Translations under genes and position numbers: made by a program
Origin: Halobacteriales archaeon
GTDB lineage: Archaea; Halobacteriota; Halobacteria; Halobacteriales; SKSH01
NCBI GenBank assembly: GCA_007118075.1
Contig: SKSH01000134.1
Coordinates: 1-5,053, forward strand
DNA length: 5,053 bases
Reading direction: 5' to 3'
In this document: one piece after another, positions 4,283-5,053 of the stretch
Layout: each line of letters begins with the position of its first letter
How positions within the stretch are numbered: the stretch's first letter is position 1
Notes under the pieces: model-generated
What the model was told of the DNA's origin: nothing
What the model saw: the letters and a program-made list of their open reading frames with translations, nothing else
Database searches by the model: none

Positions 4283-4513
4283 ATGGTCCATGCCTTCGTC
4301 CTGGTCAAGACCGGACCAGGCGCCTCCCCAGCGGTGGTCGATCGGCTCGCGCTCGAGGAGAACATCGTCGAGGCACACGTTGTTGCTGGTGAATACGACG
4401 TCATCCTTGAGCTCGATGCGGAGGATATCAGTGACATCATTTCGTTTGTCTCAGCCGAGGTCCGAACGCTCGATGGTGTGCTCGACACCAATACCTACGT
4501 CGCGATCGGGTGA
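4283..4513 (+). CDS. Stand-alone Lrp/AsnC ligand-binding (RAM) domain protein, divergent from trkA
   Basis: This second 76-residue protein is also only a RAM effector domain: strand MVHAFVLVKT, helix about 15-25, strand IVEAHVVAG, the AGEYD turn (35-39), strand VILELDA, a helix at 49-62, and the closing DGVLDTNTYVAIG (64-76). No DNA-binding domain is present. ATG 4283 is chosen because the fold begins there and a TATA-like patch lies 29 bases upstream; the frame is open back to 3851, but that extension runs antisense through the trkA N-terminus and looks unlike any domain. It has the same length as the RAM protein downstream of trkA and aligns without gaps at 20 of 76 positions, with the AGxxD and DGVxDTxTY motifs shared, so the two are probably paralogues that could form homo- or heterodimers. 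Its stop lies 4 bases from that of the convergent E1 alpha gene. Confidence 0.88.
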   Translation: MVHAFVLVKTGPGASPAVVDRLALEENIVEAHVVAGEYDVILELDAEDISDIISFVSAEVRTLDGVLDTNTYVAIG

Positions 4514-4517
4514 AGGG

Positions 4518-5053
4518 CTACCTCGGTTCCATCGACGCCAATAATTCCAAGTGATCGGCCAGTCGATGGGATGCCTCCTCGAAGACGTACTCGGCGATGG
4601 CTGCTGGTGGTTCTGCCTCGACGGCTTCTGCCACCAGCCTCGCTTGGGAGAACTCATCGCTGGCCGCCTCTGCAATCGCATCGACCGTCTCGGTGTCGAG
4701 CAATCCAACCTCAGTCAGTGCGGTCTCAAATCTATCGAGTGGATCGCGAAGTCGCCATTCTGGGACGGATGAGTCGTCCCGATAGCGGTCTGGATCGTCT
4801 GCGGTCGTGTGTGCCCCGTGTCGATAGGTGAGGCTCTCGAGGAGGTACGGTTCACCCGTTCGAACCGATGCCATCGCTTCGGTGACCATCTCGGCTACAG
4901 CCAATGGGTCGGTCCCATCGACGCGGCTGCCATCGAACCCGTATGCAATCGCCTTCTGTGCGATCGTGGCTGCGGCGGTCTGTCTCGTCTCCGGGACACT
5001 GATCGCCCAGTGATTGTTCTCACAGAACAACAGCACTGGAGCTTCGAAGACAC
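4518..5053 (-). CDS. pdhA: 2-oxoacid (pyruvate-type) dehydrogenase E1 alpha subunit, C-terminal part
   Basis: The frame is open from the right edge to TAG at 4520-4518, giving the last 177 residues of a protein usually about 350-370 long; the N-terminal half lies outside. E1 alpha, with E1 beta, decarboxylates a 2-oxoacid using thiamine diphosphate and passes the acyl group to the lipoyl E2. Visible marks are LLFCENNHWAISVP (about 5033-4992), whose Asn-Asn (5018-5013) ends the GDG...NN thiamine-diphosphate motif; YGFDGSRVDGTDPLAVAE, the cofactor- and subunit-contact segment; and TYRHGAHTTADDPDRYR (around 4829-4779), the active-site His/phosphorylation-type loop. The last roughly 90 residues are a helical, acidic tail ending MEPR. 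GTG at 5036 is an internal Val, not the start. The substrate (pyruvate, acetoin or branched-chain oxoacid) cannot be told from this half. No E1 beta gene follows it; the next gene is convergent. Confidence 0.9.
   Translation of the reverse strand, partial: VFEAPVLLFCENNHWAISVPETRQTAAATIAQKAIAYGFDGSRVDGTDPLAVAEMVTEAMASVRTGEPYLLESLTYRHGAHTTADDPDRYRDDSSVPEWRLRDPLDRFETALTEVGLLDTETVDAIAEAASDEFSQARLVAEAVEAEPPAAIAEYVFEEASHRLADHLELLASMEPR

Noticed and set aside
4202..4378. N-terminal extension of TrkA by 59 residues
   Set aside because: The Rossmann fold starts at Met 4201, a TATA-like box sits 28 bases before it, and the extension would overlap the divergent RAM gene and contains no domain-like sequence.

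Overview
The window looks like chromosomal DNA from a haloarchaeon (class Halobacteria). Several signs agree. The soluble proteins are rich in Asp and Glu. There is a type IV pilin with the near-invariant haloarchaeal H-domain. Neither of the two tRNA genes encodes its CCA end. Most protein genes lack a Shine-Dalgarno sequence but have an AT-rich TATA-like box about 28-33 bases before the start codon, the usual layout for leaderless archaeal mRNAs. The genus cannot be named from this sequence alone.

Layout, left to right. Bases 1-350 (minus) hold the N-terminal part of a haloarchaeal helix-turn-helix-like protein that runs off the left edge. Bases 351-540 are a divergent control region, with a possible chain of tiny upstream ORFs ahead of the pilin at 541-960 (plus). 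After a short gap with a small hairpin comes tRNA-Gly(GCC) on the minus strand (1133-1203). Reading away from it on the plus strand is a polytopic membrane protein of the UPF0104/LPG-synthase transmembrane family (1302-2336), then a 99-residue hypothetical membrane protein (2389-2688), tRNA-Leu(UAA) (2720-2806), and, only 6 bases beyond that tRNA, a conserved acidic soluble protein (2813-3292).

The right half is a compact cluster. A TrkA-type RCK protein (3521-4201, minus) is followed one base later by a stand-alone Lrp/AsnC ligand-binding (RAM) domain protein (3289-3519, minus). A second stand-alone RAM protein of identical length, 76 residues, is transcribed divergently from trkA (4283-4513, plus). 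The trkA start region carries a perfect 8+8 palindrome between the putative TATA box and the start codon, which makes it a good operator candidate. At the right edge is the C-terminal half of a 2-oxoacid dehydrogenase E1 alpha subunit (4518-5053, minus), converging on the second RAM gene with 4 bases between the stops.

How the genes may work together: the RAM-TrkA-RAM group is the most system-like part. TrkA-type RCK proteins bind nucleotide and gate K+ transport, and RAM domains bind small effectors, typically amino acids. Linking them to potassium or osmolyte control is inference; no membrane TrkH partner is present in the window. The pilin, the membrane proteins and the tRNAs look like independent units.
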